Shown here: positions 6,155-16,000 of the stretch, piece by piece
How the letters are laid out: each line of letters opens with the position of its first letter
How positions within the stretch are numbered: the first letter of the stretch is position 1
Source: DAOPZC01 sp035353175
GTDB lineage: Bacteria; Verrucomicrobiota; Kiritimatiellia; RFP12; UBA1067
Assembly: GCA_035353175.1 (NCBI GenBank)
Contig: DAOPZC010000049.1
Span: 1 to 36,061 of the forward strand
Direction: 5' to 3'
Length of the DNA stretch: 36,061 nucleotides
Program-made: the position numbers and the translations under genes
Notes under the pieces: model-generated
What the model was told of the DNA's origin: nothing
Database searches by the model: none
What the model saw: the letters and a program-made list of their open reading frames with translations, nothing else

Positions 6155-7893
6155 GCATCGGGCCAAAGCTGCGCGGCCAGCTCGCGCAGCTTGTATTTCT
6201 GGATCTTCTGGCTCGCCGTCATCGGATAAGAGTCCACGAAATGGATGTACTTAGGCGTCTTGAACCAGGCGATCTTGTTGCGGCAGAAGTCCAGCACGTC
6301 CTGTTCCGTGATCTCCGAACCGGGCATGCGGATGACGAAAGCCCCTGGCTGCTCGCCGTACTTCTTGCTGGGCACGCCCACGACCTGCACGTCCTGCACG
6401 CCCTCCATATGGCCGACGAAGTCTTCCACTTCCTTGGGCGAAATGTTCTCGCCACCGCGGATGATGAGGTCCTTCAAACGCCCCGTGATGAAATAATACC
6501 CCTGCTCGTCCATGCGGCCGATATCGCCGGAGTGCAGCCAGCCGTTGGCGTCGATGCACTTGGCGGTCTGCTCGGGCATCTTGTAGTAGCCCTTCATCGT
6601 GTTGAAGCCGCGGCAGCAGATCTCCCCCGGCTCGTTGATCGCGCACAGCTCGCCGGTCTCGGGGTTGATGATGGCGACCTCGACGCCGGGCAGCGCCATT
6701 CCGATGGAATTGCACTTGCGCTCGATGCTGGTCTCGAAATAGCGCGTCTGCGTCATCACCGGCCCCGACTCGGTCAAGCCGTACGGGTTGGTGACTTCGC
6801 GCATGTTCATCAGCGCCACGCACTGCTGCATACGCTTGACCGGGCACGTCGACCCCGACATAATGCCGGTGCGCAGCGAAGCGAAGTTGAACTTGCTGAA
6901 CAGCGGATGATCAAGCATCGCAATATACATGGTCGGCACGCCGTACACGGCGGTGCAGCGTTCCTTCTCGACCGACATCATTACATTGACCGCATCGTAT
7001 TTTTCCACCATGACCATCGTTGAACCATGGTTGACGCAGGACATCACGCCCAACACGCAGCCGAAGCAGTGGAACAACGGCACAGGAATGCACACGCGGT
7101 CCAGCGCAGACAGATTCTGGCAAGCGCCGATCCAGAAGCCGTCGTTCGCGATGTTTGAATGCGTGAGCTGCACGCCTTTCGGAAACCCGGTCGTTCCCGA
7201 GGTGTACTGCATGTTCACCACGTCATGACAATCCAAGTCGCGCTGCCGGGCCAGATAATCCGCACGAGGAGTCTGCACCGAGAGCGCCAGCAGCTCGTTG
7301 ATGGAATACATGCCGCGGTGTTTTTCAGGGCCCAAGAAAAAGACGCGTTTCAGATGCGGATACCTGGCGGACTTCAGCACCCCGCGCGGCTGCTCCTTGA
7401 GTTCAGGAATCAGCTCGTAAATCGTCTGCACGTAATCGGTATCGCGGAACCCGTTGATGAGAAAAAGATTTTCCGTGTCCGACTGGGCCAGCGCGAAATC
7501 AATTTCCGCGCTCTTGTAGTTCGTGTTGAGCGGCAGCAGAATCGCGCCGATCTTGGCGGCCGCGAACATCAGCGGGATCCAGTGCGGCACGTTGGTGGCC
7601 CACAGGGCGATCTTCTCGCCGCGCCGCACGCCCAGCGCCATCAGGCCGCACGCCAGCCTGTCCACTTCGGCACCGAACTCGAACCAGGTCAGGCGGAAAT
7701 CGCGGTCCGCATAGACCAGCGCGTCCAGCGGGCCGCAGCGGGCGATCGTCTGGTCCAGCAACTGGCCCAGCGTATAATCACGCGTCACCGGCAGATTGTT
7801 CCACGGCACCCCCGTCGAGACCGCCTGCTTAAAGGGCGGCTTGCTGGGTGCGGTGCCGAAAGGGTCCGCCAATTTGAAAAGTGTCGTCTCCAT
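6151..7893 (-). CDS. AMP-forming acyl-CoA synthetase (fatty/medium-chain acid:CoA ligase)
   Basis: Adenylate-forming enzyme that activates a carboxylic acid to acyl-AMP and then acyl-CoA. It has 580 residues, typical of the FadD/ACSF2-like group. The ATP-binding loop MQYTSGTTGFPKGVQLTH, the YGLTESGPV motif, the hinge region GWLHSGDIGRMDEQGYYFI, then TGRLKDLIIRGGENISPKE, and the C-terminal catalytic-lysine segment SQKIQKYKLREL are all intact. The start METTLFKLADPFG follows GAGGGGG by 7 bases; an upstream in-frame start at 7935 would run into the preceding gene. It lies 16 bases after the XRE-cupin regulator gene and is surely co-transcribed with it. Chain-length preference cannot be read from sequence. 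Confidence 0.93.
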   Translation of the reverse strand: METTLFKLADPFGTAPSKPPFKQAVSTGVPWNNLPVTRDYTLGQLLDQTIARCGPLDALVYADRDFRLTWFEFGAEVDRLACGLMALGVRRGEKIALWATNVPHWIPLMFAAAKIGAILLPLNTNYKSAEIDFALAQSDTENLFLINGFRDTDYVQTIYELIPELKEQPRGVLKSARYPHLKRVFFLGPEKHRGMYSINELLALSVQTPRADYLARQRDLDCHDVVNMQYTSGTTGFPKGVQLTHSNIANDGFWIGACQNLSALDRVCIPVPLFHCFGCVLGVMSCVNHGSTMVMVEKYDAVNVMMSVEKERCTAVYGVPTMYIAMLDHPLFSKFNFASLRTGIMSGSTCPVKRMQQCVALMNMREVTNPYGLTESGPVMTQTRYFETSIERKCNSIGMALPGVEVAIINPETGELCAINEPGEICCRGFNTMKGYYKMPEQTAKCIDANGWLHSGDIGRMDEQGYYFITGRLKDLIIRGGENISPKEVEDFVGHMEGVQDVQVVGVPSKKYGEQPGAFVIRMPGSEITEQDVLDFCRNKIAWFKTPKYIHFVDSYPMTASQKIQKYKLRELAAQLWPDA

Positions 7894-7909
7894 AGCCCCG
7901 CCCCCTCTT

Positions 7910-8473
7910 TTAGAACGGCATGTAAACGACCGCATAAATCTTCGCCGGCTGACCGTTGGCAGGCTTGACGAGATGCTGTACGACCGAATTGTAATAGGCG
8001 GAATCGCCCGGCTTGAGGATCTGCACCGCGCCGCCGTACTCCAGTTCGACTTCGCCCGAGACCACGACGATGAACTCCTCGCCCTCGTGCGAAGAAACCA
8101 GCGCCTTGGCGTCGGCGGCGATCTCGATATAGAAGGGCTCCATGTGCCGGTCGGTTTTGCCGCGGCCGAGCGGGAAGTAGCAGAATCCGTCCGAAGCGCC
8201 CGCCTTGTGCGAGGTCCGCTCGCCCGCCCGCGCGTCGGCGCGTACGATCACGGGGTCCGGCTGATACTGATCGTCCATAAAGGTGCCGAGACGCTGTCCC
8301 AGCGCGCGCGAAAGCTTCACCATCACGCCCAGCGCAGGGTAAACCTCCCCAGCCTCGATCGCCGCGACCACGCCCGCGCTCACGCCCGATTTCTCCGCGA
8401 GCACTTCCACCGTCATCTGCAAACGCTCGCGGAAGGAGCGCACACGCTCCGCCACTTTACATCCGTCAGCCAT
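7910..8473 (-). CDS. XRE-family HTH regulator with C-terminal cupin sensor domain
   Basis: Predicted transcription factor of 187 residues. Residues about 8-65 form an XRE-type helix-turn-helix (VAERVRSFRERLQMTVEVLA, EKSGVSAGVVAAIEAGEVYP, ALGVMVKLSRALG). Residues about 115-185 form a cupin_2 barrel (EGEEFIVVVSGEVELEYGG, LKPGDSAYYNS, VVQHLVKPANGQPAKIYAVV) that would bind a small ligand. The ATG at 8473 has GAGAGG 7 bases upstream. The open frame extends much further upstream through the symporter gene, but those codons are an antisense-like shadow with no homology. It directly precedes the acyl-CoA synthetase, so control of that operon by an acid or acyl-CoA ligand is a reasonable guess. Confidence 0.9.
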   Translation of the reverse strand: MADGCKVAERVRSFRERLQMTVEVLAEKSGVSAGVVAAIEAGEVYPALGVMVKLSRALGQRLGTFMDDQYQPDPVIVRADARAGERTSHKAGASDGFCYFPLGRGKTDRHMEPFYIEIAADAKALVSSHEGEEFIVVVSGEVELEYGGAVQILKPGDSAYYNSVVQHLVKPANGQPAKIYAVVYMPF

Positions 8474-8553
8474 AACTACACCTCTCAATAAATGAAATGA
8501 TGGCGGAGCGGCAGATTTCCCGCGCCGCCGGATAAGCAGCACACAGGCCCTCG

Positions 8554-10419
8554 TTACCGGAAGATGACGTACAGGATCGCCGTTGCGACCACTACGCCGA
8601 TGCCCGCCCATTTGGCACCCTGAGACGTCGCCAGGCTGAGGTGCGTGTTGGTTTGGAAAACGACCGGCTGCGGCAGCCGCATGAAGTGCCCCAGCACAAA
8701 CATGACCGCCAGGTTGACCACCAGGCAGACCGCCATCGCGTTCAGGAAATCGATCTCGACGCCGGTCCACTTGCCGGCCAGGTTCAGCACGCCGTACAGC
8801 ACCGGATTCAGCAGGAGGCCGATGACGCCGACCCATCCGTTCGCCGTGCGGTTCAGCAGCCCGAACACAAAGACCGCCAGCACGCCGGGCGAGATGAAGC
8901 CCTGGAACATCTGGATATACGTGAAGATGCCGCCCAGATTCGGGTTTGCCAGCATCGGCGCGAGCACGCAGCCGATGACCACGAAAACGCCCACGCAGAT
9001 GCGTCCGACCGCCACGAGCTGTTTCGGCGACGCCTTCTTGTTGATGTAAGAATGATAAATGTCGATGGAGAAAATCGTCGAGGCCGCGTTCAGCACGGCG
9101 GCCAGCGACGACACGATGGCCCCCAGCAGAGCCGCCAGGACGAAGCCCAGCACCCCGTTGCCGGGCTTGATCAGCTTGACGATCAAGAGGCCCAGCGCCG
9201 AGTCGTACTTGTAGCCGGTGAGGCTGGACGTGACGACTTTTTTGCCTGCGGCCGCGGCAGCCGCCTGTTCGGCCGCATTGTAGGCCGTCAGCTCGGCGGC
9301 CAGCGCAACGTTGCTCTGCGCCCACCCTTTATCGAACGCGAACACCTCGAACACGGCCGCGTCGTTTTTCACCGCCTGATAGTGCTCAATAACTTTGGCG
9401 TTCGCGATCTTGATCGCAGGGTCATTTGCCCCGCGCTCGGCCATCTCTTTGCTGTAGAGGTTGAACGCGATCAGCCCCGGGAACACGATGATGAAGGGAA
9501 TGATCAGCTTCAGGGATGCCGCAAAAACAATGCCCTTCTGACCTTCGGCGAGCGAGGCCGAGCCAAGAATGCGCTGGGTGATGTACTGGTTCAGCCCCCA
9601 ATAGTAGAAATTGGGGATCCAAAGGCCGATCAGCAACGCGGTCCACGGCAGAACCTTGTCGGTCTTCGGCATGAACATGTGCAGCTTGTCGCCGTTCAGC
9701 GAGAAGAACTTCGAAACCCCGCAGGTGCCGTCGGAAACGGCAGCCGCAACCCCAGAGCCGTTGACGAGGTCCTGTGAGGGTGACACGCCCAGCGCACGAA
9801 ACGCCAAATAGGAGATGATGGCGCCGCCGACGATCAGCGCGGTGCCCTGGATCAGGTCGGCCCAAGCGCAGGCCTTGAGCCCGCCAGCCGCCACATAAGC
9901 CGCGGCAAAGAGGCCCATCAGCCAACAGCACTGAGTCATCCCGATCTTGAACCCGAACGTCGCCAGCAGTTCGTTCATCGGCAGCGCGCCCGCGTAGATC
10001 ACGCCGGCCAGCGATACCGTCACGAGAATGACCATCATGAAGACGGCCATGATCGATCGTGCGACGTGGTTGTAGCGCTGCTCCAAAAAACCGGGGATGG
10101 TATAGATGCCTGTTTTCAGGAAGTACGGCAGAAAGGCGAACGCCACCACCACCAGCGTCACGGCCGCCATCCACTCGTAGCTGGCAATGGCCAGGCCCAG
10201 ATGCGACGCCGCCGATCCCGACATGCCCACAAACTGCTCCGCCGAAATATTCGCCGCGATCAGCGACACGCCGATCAGCCACCACGTCAGCCCGCGGCCC
10301 GCCAAGAAATAGTCGGCCGCGCTACCCTCTTCGCTGTGCGCGCTTTTGCTTTTCCACAGCCCCACGCCAATCACCGATATGACGAAAATGACAAAAACAG
10401 CGATATCCACGAATCCCAT
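8554..10419 (-). CDS. Sodium/sugar symporter, SLC5 (SSS) family, vSGLT-like
   Basis: Inner-membrane Na+-coupled sugar transporter of 621 residues. It strongly resembles Vibrio vSGLT: FLAGRGLTWWLIGVSLIAAN, ISAEQFVGMSGSA, AIASYEWMAAVTL, GIYTIPGFLEQRYN, YYWGLNQYITQRILG, FAASLKLIIPFI and AIVSSLAAVLNAASTIFSID follow it almost segment by segment, including the regions that bind galactose and Na+. The hydrophilic loop at about residues 325-415 is much longer than in vSGLT and Ala-rich (AAEQAAAAAAGKK). The ATG at 10419 follows AGAGGA; an upstream start at 10449 lacks support. Lying downstream of aldose 1-epimerase, it probably takes up galactose or a similar sugar; glucose cannot be excluded. Confidence 0.93.
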   Translation of the reverse strand: MGFVDIAVFVIFVISVIGVGLWKSKSAHSEEGSAADYFLAGRGLTWWLIGVSLIAANISAEQFVGMSGSAASHLGLAIASYEWMAAVTLVVVAFAFLPYFLKTGIYTIPGFLEQRYNHVARSIMAVFMMVILVTVSLAGVIYAGALPMNELLATFGFKIGMTQCCWLMGLFAAAYVAAGGLKACAWADLIQGTALIVGGAIISYLAFRALGVSPSQDLVNGSGVAAAVSDGTCGVSKFFSLNGDKLHMFMPKTDKVLPWTALLIGLWIPNFYYWGLNQYITQRILGSASLAEGQKGIVFAASLKLIIPFIIVFPGLIAFNLYSKEMAERGANDPAIKIANAKVIEHYQAVKNDAAVFEVFAFDKGWAQSNVALAAELTAYNAAEQAAAAAAGKKVVTSSLTGYKYDSALGLLIVKLIKPGNGVLGFVLAALLGAIVSSLAAVLNAASTIFSIDIYHSYINKKASPKQLVAVGRICVGVFVVIGCVLAPMLANPNLGGIFTYIQMFQGFISPGVLAVFVFGLLNRTANGWVGVIGLLLNPVLYGVLNLAGKWTGVEIDFLNAMAVCLVVNLAVMFVLGHFMRLPQPVVFQTNTHLSLATSQGAKWAGIGVVVATAILYVIFR

Positions 10420-10503
10420 GATTTTTCCTCTTCTTCCTGATTTCTGCAACTTGAGCGGGGCTCGATGCGAACACCGGGCCCCGTCGACCGCGTGAGTGAC
10501 TCC

Positions 10504-11685
10504 TTAACGAATGCCGAAACGGTACTCCGTAACCGTCTTGTAGACCGCACCGGGGTGCAGAATCGTAGACGGGAAGTTGGGCTGGTTCGGAGAGTCCGGC
10601 GAGTGTTGCGTTTCCAAGGCGAGACCGCCGCGATAGCAGAGGTTCTTGCCGGACTTCTTGCTCGGCACTTTGTCCGTCAGGAAGTTGCCGCAGTAGAACT
10701 GAATCGCCGGTTCGGTGGTCCACACCTCCATATAACGGCCCGTCGACTTCTCGTAGAGCGCTGCCGCGGGGGCCAGCTTGCCGCTCGAGTTGTTCAGCAC
10801 CCAGTTGTGGTCGTATCCGCCGCCGAAGCGGAGCTGCTCGTCGTCCGCGTTGATGCGGGCGCCGATGGCCCACGGCACCGTGAAATCGAACGGCGTGCCC
10901 TTGACCGGCATAATCTTTCCGGTCGGGATCAAAGCCTTCGTCACCGGTGTCATGTGGTCCGCGAACAGCGTCAGCTCGTGGTCAAGGATTGTTCCCTCCG
11001 CCTCGCCCTTGAAGTTGAAATAGAGGTGCTGCGTCAGGTTCACCGGCGTTGCCTTGTCGGTCACGGCCTCGTATTCAATGCGCCAGACGTTGTCGGGCGT
11101 GAGCCAGTAGCACACCGTGACGTCGAGCTTGCCGGGATATCCCTGGTCGCCGTCCGGGCTGGAGTGGGTGAACTTGATGCCGACGTTCTTGCCCTCGGAG
11201 AGCGGCTCGCTGTGCCACACGTGGGCGTCGAAGCCCTTGGTGCCGCCGTGCAGCGAGCAGGAAATTCCGGCATTCGTGTTGTTGAGCGGCAGCGTGTACT
11301 CTTGGCCGTCCAACTTAAACTTGCCGCCGGCGATCCGGTTGCCATACCGGCCGATCAGAGACCCGAAATAAGGATCCTGAGTCTCATACCCCGCGACATT
11401 GTTGAAGCCGAGCGTGATGTCGGTCTTGGCGCCTGTCCGGTCAGGCGTGTACAGCCGCACGACCTTGCCGCCGTAATCGATCACGTCCATCACCACGCCG
11501 CCCGCGCCGGTCAGCGTATACTGCTGAACCAGTTGTCCGTCCTTGGTCTTGCCGAAAGGCTTGACCACAACCGAAGGCTCGCATCCCTTATTCATTTTCT
11601 CACACGCTCCTTTGTCCGTCGTGCAGCCGGTCACAGCCGCTGCCGCAACACAAGCCAGCACAGTACCGCGTATCGCCGTCTTCAT
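10504..11685 (-). CDS. galM: Aldose 1-epimerase (galactose mutarotase), lipoprotein
   Basis: Interconverts the alpha and beta anomers of galactose/glucose. The 393-residue product starts with a lipoprotein signal (MKTAIRGTVLACVAAAAVTG before the lipobox Cys), so it acts outside the cytoplasm, unlike E. coli GalM. The active site is complete: Arg/Asn in GRYGNRIAGGKF, His in LHGGTKGFD, the second His in LTQHLYFNFKG, Asp in GGGYDHNWVL and the catalytic Glu in ALETQHSPDSPNQPNFPS. GAGGAGG lies 8 bases before the ATG. It sits between the PQQ-like gene (13-base gap) and the symporter gene (84-base gap), so it likely supplies the anomer preferred by the Na+/sugar symporter. Confidence 0.94.
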   Translation of the reverse strand: MKTAIRGTVLACVAAAAVTGCTTDKGACEKMNKGCEPSVVVKPFGKTKDGQLVQQYTLTGAGGVVMDVIDYGGKVVRLYTPDRTGAKTDITLGFNNVAGYETQDPYFGSLIGRYGNRIAGGKFKLDGQEYTLPLNNTNAGISCSLHGGTKGFDAHVWHSEPLSEGKNVGIKFTHSSPDGDQGYPGKLDVTVCYWLTPDNVWRIEYEAVTDKATPVNLTQHLYFNFKGEAEGTILDHELTLFADHMTPVTKALIPTGKIMPVKGTPFDFTVPWAIGARINADDEQLRFGGGYDHNWVLNNSSGKLAPAAALYEKSTGRYMEVWTTEPAIQFYCGNFLTDKVPSKKSGKNLCYRGGLALETQHSPDSPNQPNFPSTILHPGAVYKTVTEYRFGIR

Positions 11686-11698
11686 ATCACCGACCTCC

Positions 11699-12937
11699 TC
11701 ACTTGGCTCCGACCGCATACGCGGCAAGTCCCTTGCCGCGGCGCAGGTACAAGACGCCGCCAGAAACCACAGGCGAGGACCAGTGCGGTCCGTTGCCGTA
11801 ATCGATCTTGAAAGAAGAAATCACCTTGTGCGAGTCCGGTCCCACGTCCAGCAGCGACACCGTGCCGCCTTTTTCATCATACGCAATCATACCCGCAGGC
11901 GTAATGCAGAATGAGGGCTTCTTCACGCCCGTCACCTCGTAAACTTTCGTACCGGTCGAGGGGTCAATGCAGGCAAACGTTTCCGCGTTCATCTTCGGTC
12001 CGCCGGCCGAGAAAATCCGCCCCTTGTAAAAAGCCACACCCTGAAAATGATTGCCGGTGCCCTTATCGAACCACACGGACTTTGCGGCGGCACCCGAAAT
12101 TTCGATGACCTCGGAACCGTAGCTGTAGCCCGAAGACAGGAAGATCCGGTCTTTGCCGCACAGCACCGGCGTATTCGGATGGACCGCGTATTCGTTGTGG
12201 TGCGGATGCTTCCAGAGCGGCTGGCCGGTCTGTGCGTCCACGCCGACCGTGTTGAACTCCAACATGGTGACGACCTGCGGCCGCCCGTTGATCGTCAGCA
12301 ACGCGGGCGAACAGTAAGCGCTGCGCTCGCCCAGCCCCGCGCTCTTCCACACCAGATCGCCGGATTTCGCGTCCAGCGCGACAATCGAAGCGTCGGGGCC
12401 GCCGGGCTGGCAGATCACCTTGCCGTCGTAGATCAGCGGGTTATCTGCAATGCCCCACGTGATGTTGCGCCCGCCGAATCTGGCGTGCGCGTCCACACGC
12501 CACACGATTTTCCCGCTCTTCGCGTCCAGACACACGACATGACCTTGCCCCCCGACCAGATAGAGCCGCCCGTCGAAGAACGTCGGCGAGGTCCGGGCGC
12601 ATTCGAACGAGGCCCCCCATTCCGGCCCGTACTCGACCTGCCACCGGATGTTGCCGTTCTTCGGTTCGAGCGCATAAAGGTTGCCCACGCGGTTTTTCTT
12701 GTCGCCCGTGTTTCCGGTGATGTAGAGCGTCCCGCCGACCGCGATCAGCTCGGAATAACCGTCGCCCGGCAATTCGATCTGCCACACGCGCTGCGGACCG
12801 CCCTCCGGCCAGGCGGCCATCAGTCGCTCCCCCGTCACGATCAGATCCCGGTTGCTGCCTCGCCACTGGGTCCAGTCTTCTCCCCGCGCCAGACCGACCG
12901 CTCCGGCCATCACCAAGGCAAAAAAACATCCGCGCAT
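11699..12937 (-). CDS. Secreted PQQ-like beta-propeller repeat protein
   Basis: Exported protein of 412 residues. The signal peptide (MRGCFFALVMAGAVGLARG) is followed by EDWTQWRGSNRD, the usual opening of PVC-type WD-like/PQQ_2 propellers. Propeller repeats then follow, recognisable by blades of the type LYALEPKNGNIRWQVEYG, VCLDAKSGKIVWRVDAH, VALDAKSGDLVWKSAG, VGVDAQTGQPLWKHPHH and CIDPSTGTKVYEVTG. No PQQ-dehydrogenase catalytic domain or heme site is seen, so it is probably a binding or scaffold protein rather than an enzyme. The ATG at 12937 follows GAAGGGAA. It is the first gene of the minus-strand run and lies 13 bases before galM, which suggests a role in handling an extracellular sugar, but this is not shown. 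Confidence 0.85.
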   Translation of the reverse strand: MRGCFFALVMAGAVGLARGEDWTQWRGSNRDLIVTGERLMAAWPEGGPQRVWQIELPGDGYSELIAVGGTLYITGNTGDKKNRVGNLYALEPKNGNIRWQVEYGPEWGASFECARTSPTFFDGRLYLVGGQGHVVCLDAKSGKIVWRVDAHARFGGRNITWGIADNPLIYDGKVICQPGGPDASIVALDAKSGDLVWKSAGLGERSAYCSPALLTINGRPQVVTMLEFNTVGVDAQTGQPLWKHPHHNEYAVHPNTPVLCGKDRIFLSSGYSYGSEVIEISGAAAKSVWFDKGTGNHFQGVAFYKGRIFSAGGPKMNAETFACIDPSTGTKVYEVTGVKKPSFCITPAGMIAYDEKGGTVSLLDVGPDSHKVISSFKIDYGNGPHWSSPVVSGGVLYLRRGKGLAAYAVGAK

Positions 12938-12980
12938 AGATATTCCCTTCAGAACAAACCCACCAATGAAGATGCGGGGT

Positions 12981-13009
12981 AGTTTATTGAATCTCCTCAC
13001 AGATACCAA
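12981..13009 (-). promoter_or_regulatory. Sigma-70-type promoter of the minus-strand sugar operon
   Basis: On the minus strand, TTGGTA (13009-13004), a 17-bp spacer and TAAACT (12986-12981). The start near 12974 gives a leader of about 37 nt to the ATG at 12937. It is back to back with the protease promoter at 13024-13052, 14 bp away. Confidence 0.45.
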
Positions 13010-13023
13010 GCTGAAATTCGTGA

Positions 13024-13052
13024 TTGTCGCGTCCGGCCGGGTCCTTTAAAAT
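13024..13052 (+). promoter_or_regulatory. Sigma-70-type promoter of the C25 protease gene
   Basis: TTGTCG (13024-13029), a 17-bp spacer and TAAAAT (13047-13052, five of six consensus bases). Transcription would begin at about 13059-13060, at an in-frame ATG. No ribosome site precedes any of the clustered ATGs (13051, 13057, 13060), so this promoter favours a leaderless mRNA starting at 13060. Confidence 0.45.
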
Positions 13053-13059
13053 GTCGATG

Positions 13060-16000
13060 ATGCGTGATATACGCTACACTTCTGTTGTGATCTGCCTGGG
13101 AATGGTTGCATCGGCCATCTGCGCCGCGCCGGCCGACATTCTCTCCCTCACCGTATCGTTTCCTGCCCCGTCCATCAGCCAGACGCCGGAGGGGCAAACC
13201 TGCGTAACGGTCGCGGGATGCGAGCCCGACGTGCAAACCGCGAAGCCGGTTCTGCCGGTTACGGGGGCGTCTTTAGACATTCCGCAAGGGTTCACGGTCA
13301 AATCCGTCACCGTAACGCCGCACTCACTCCGCGAAATTCCCCTCGACGCGCCGGTCCAGTGGGGGCTGCCGCCGCACCGGACGGATGCCCCCCCCTTCCC
13401 CGCGGTCACACCCGATCAAGCCATTTACGGTTCTGCCGACCTCTATCCCGACCTGACCCGTCCGAACTGGCGCTCCGACCCGTCGGACGGCTCCACGCGA
13501 CTCACGGTGCAGCTTTTCCCCGTCCGCTTCGCTCCCGTTGGAAAACGCCTGCTCGCCGCAGAGAAGCTCACCGTCACCGCAGAACTTCAGCCCGTTTCCG
13601 CCACCCCGCAACGCGGAACCCTCGCCGAACCCCGCACCTCGCCGCTCGCGTCCGGAGCCTCCCGCACATACCTGATCCTCTCCACCTCCAATCTGATCCA
13701 TCACGTGTCAGTCCCCTGGAACCTGCAAACGCTCTGTGACGCAAAGGCACGCGCCGGTTTCACCCCGGCGATCATCGACATCCAGTGGGTCTGCGACAAC
13801 TATCCGGGCATCGACACGCCTGCGAAAATCCGCGCCTTCGTCCAAGACGCGCACCAGCAGTGGGGCACGCGCTACCTGCTCATCGCCGGCACGTTCGACC
13901 TCATCCCCGCCCGGAAACTCTATGTTTCCTTCGCCGAGCTGATGTCCACGATAACCGCCGAAATCCCCTCCGACGCCGTCTATTACGGCTGCGTGGACGG
14001 TCCTTTCGACAACAACGGGAACGGGCGATACGGCGAAGTGCACGACGGCGCAAACGGCGGCGATGTCGATCTGACGGCGGAGGTCATGGTCGGTCGCTTC
14101 CCCGTTTCCAACGCCGAAGAGCTGTCGCATATGGTCTGCAAAACGCTACGCCATGAGGCGGCCGACCCCGCCGATCTCGCACCCAACGCTTTTCTGGCGG
14201 AAAAAATGGACATGGGCTCGCTCATTTACGCCACCGGCTACATGGAGGAGCTCCGCTATGGAACCAACACGTACGCGCTCACGTCCCTCGGCTACGAGAC
14301 CTCGCCCTACGCCGAGGCGTTCGACACGGAACACACGCTCTATGACTCCACCAACGGCCTTTGGAACGCCACCGACGCGCTCGCCTTCCTCAACCGGGAC
14401 TATCAGACCGTCAACCATATCGGCCACGGCGCCGCCAAATTCTGCGCCAAAATCTCCCTCGCCGACACGAACCATCTTGCGGCTCTGCGCGCCTTCACCA
14501 ACGACATGCCTTACTTCATGTATTCGCAGGCGTGTGACACGGGCGCGTTCGACACGCCGGATTGCTTCGCAGAACAGCTCGTCACGGTCAGCAACGCCGC
14601 CGTGGCCGCGGTCATGAACGCCCGTGCGGGCTGGGAGTTCAGCGGCACCGTGGGCGGCCAGTCCCACCGCTTCCACCGTTGTTTCTGGGATGCGGCCTTG
14701 CGCGGCAATGCCACCCGTCTCGGCGAGATCAACGAGTGGTCGCGGCGCATGAATCTCCACATGATCAGCACCTACTCCGCCAACTATTGGCGGTGGGTCT
14801 ACTACGAGCTCAACCTTTTCGGTGACCCCGCCACGCCTTTTGCAGCCGCGATCAACGCGGTCTTGCCGGACATCACCCATGAACCGCTCATCAACACGTA
14901 CGACACGCAGACCGCATACCGCGTCGCCTGCACCCTCGAGCCGGTCGGCATCTACGATCCCGAGGCGATCGCCATCGTCTGGCAGGCGGACCGCGCGCCC
15001 GGCCTCATCCGCACCCAGCTCATGACGCAAGTCGAAGGCAACCTCTTCGAGGGGTACATCGACGCGCAGCCCGCCAAAACGCGCATCGCCTATGCCATCC
15101 ACGCCAAAAACCACGCGGGCTACGAACGCCGCTGGCCCGAGGCAGATGAGACCTCGGTGTTCCATGTCACAGAACGCCTCAACCTGACCGTCTATGGCTC
15201 GTCTTTCGACTACGGCGCCGTGTCGCCGGACTACGGCGTCACCCATTGCGCCTCGGGCTTAGTCACGACAGCCTCCGCCCCCGAGCACGTTTCCATCACC
15301 GATGACACGCGCGTCACCAGCGCGGGCTTCTTCGGCACCGGCAGCGTCCCGCAGAGCGGCACCAACCGAACCTTCTCCTTCCGGATCGACAGCCATTCGC
15401 TGCTGGTCTGGATATGGCAACGCGAGCATCGGCTGACACTCTTTTCCACTAACTCCGCTTTCTCCACGCAGTTATTCTGGTCCGCAGAAAACGGCGTCTT
15501 CCCCGTGACGCCGGTGCCGCAGACGCTCACAAACAACGGAGCCGAGCACGTCTTCGCCGAGTGGCATCTGGACGGGGCGCGCTCGCCCGCCGCGCCGTCT
15601 TATTGCAGCCTCTCGTATGGCGGTCTCGCCATGGACACCCCCCACGCGCTGGAAGCGGTCTACCTGCCGGCAGCGCTCGACGCCGACGGCAACATGCTCC
15701 CCGACTGGTGGGAGTTCCGCTACTACGGCACCAACGGCCAAGACCCGGAATCGGACGAGGATCTCGACGGCCACACCCTCGCCGAAGAATACGCGGACCG
15801 CTCCAGTCCTCTTGATCCGGCGATCTTCCCCGCGCCGCCCGTCATTACCCACACGCCGCTCGCTGAAACGCAGACGCGCCCCGGCCCGTTCGACATTCAA
15901 GCCGTCATCACCGACACCCACGAGACCGCCAACGCCACAGTGTTCTGGCACCGCAAGACCGAGCCTTGGCAATCCACCGCCATGTCGCCCGTCTCCAACA

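Noticed and set aside
7910..9325. Long open frame fused upstream of the XRE-cupin gene
   Set aside because: The part upstream of 8473 overlaps the symporter gene, is low-complexity Arg/Gly/Ala and lacks homology; the regulator has its own start and ribosome site.
8641..9777. 378-codon plus-strand frame across the symporter gene
   Set aside because: Antisense His/Arg/Asp-rich translation typical of GC-rich shadows.
10465..11811. 448-codon plus-strand frame across galM
   Set aside because: Antisense to a gene with a complete active site and lipoprotein signal; no support of its own.
12047..12982. 311-codon plus-strand frame across the PQQ-like gene
   Set aside because: Shadow; the propeller repeats lie on the minus strand.
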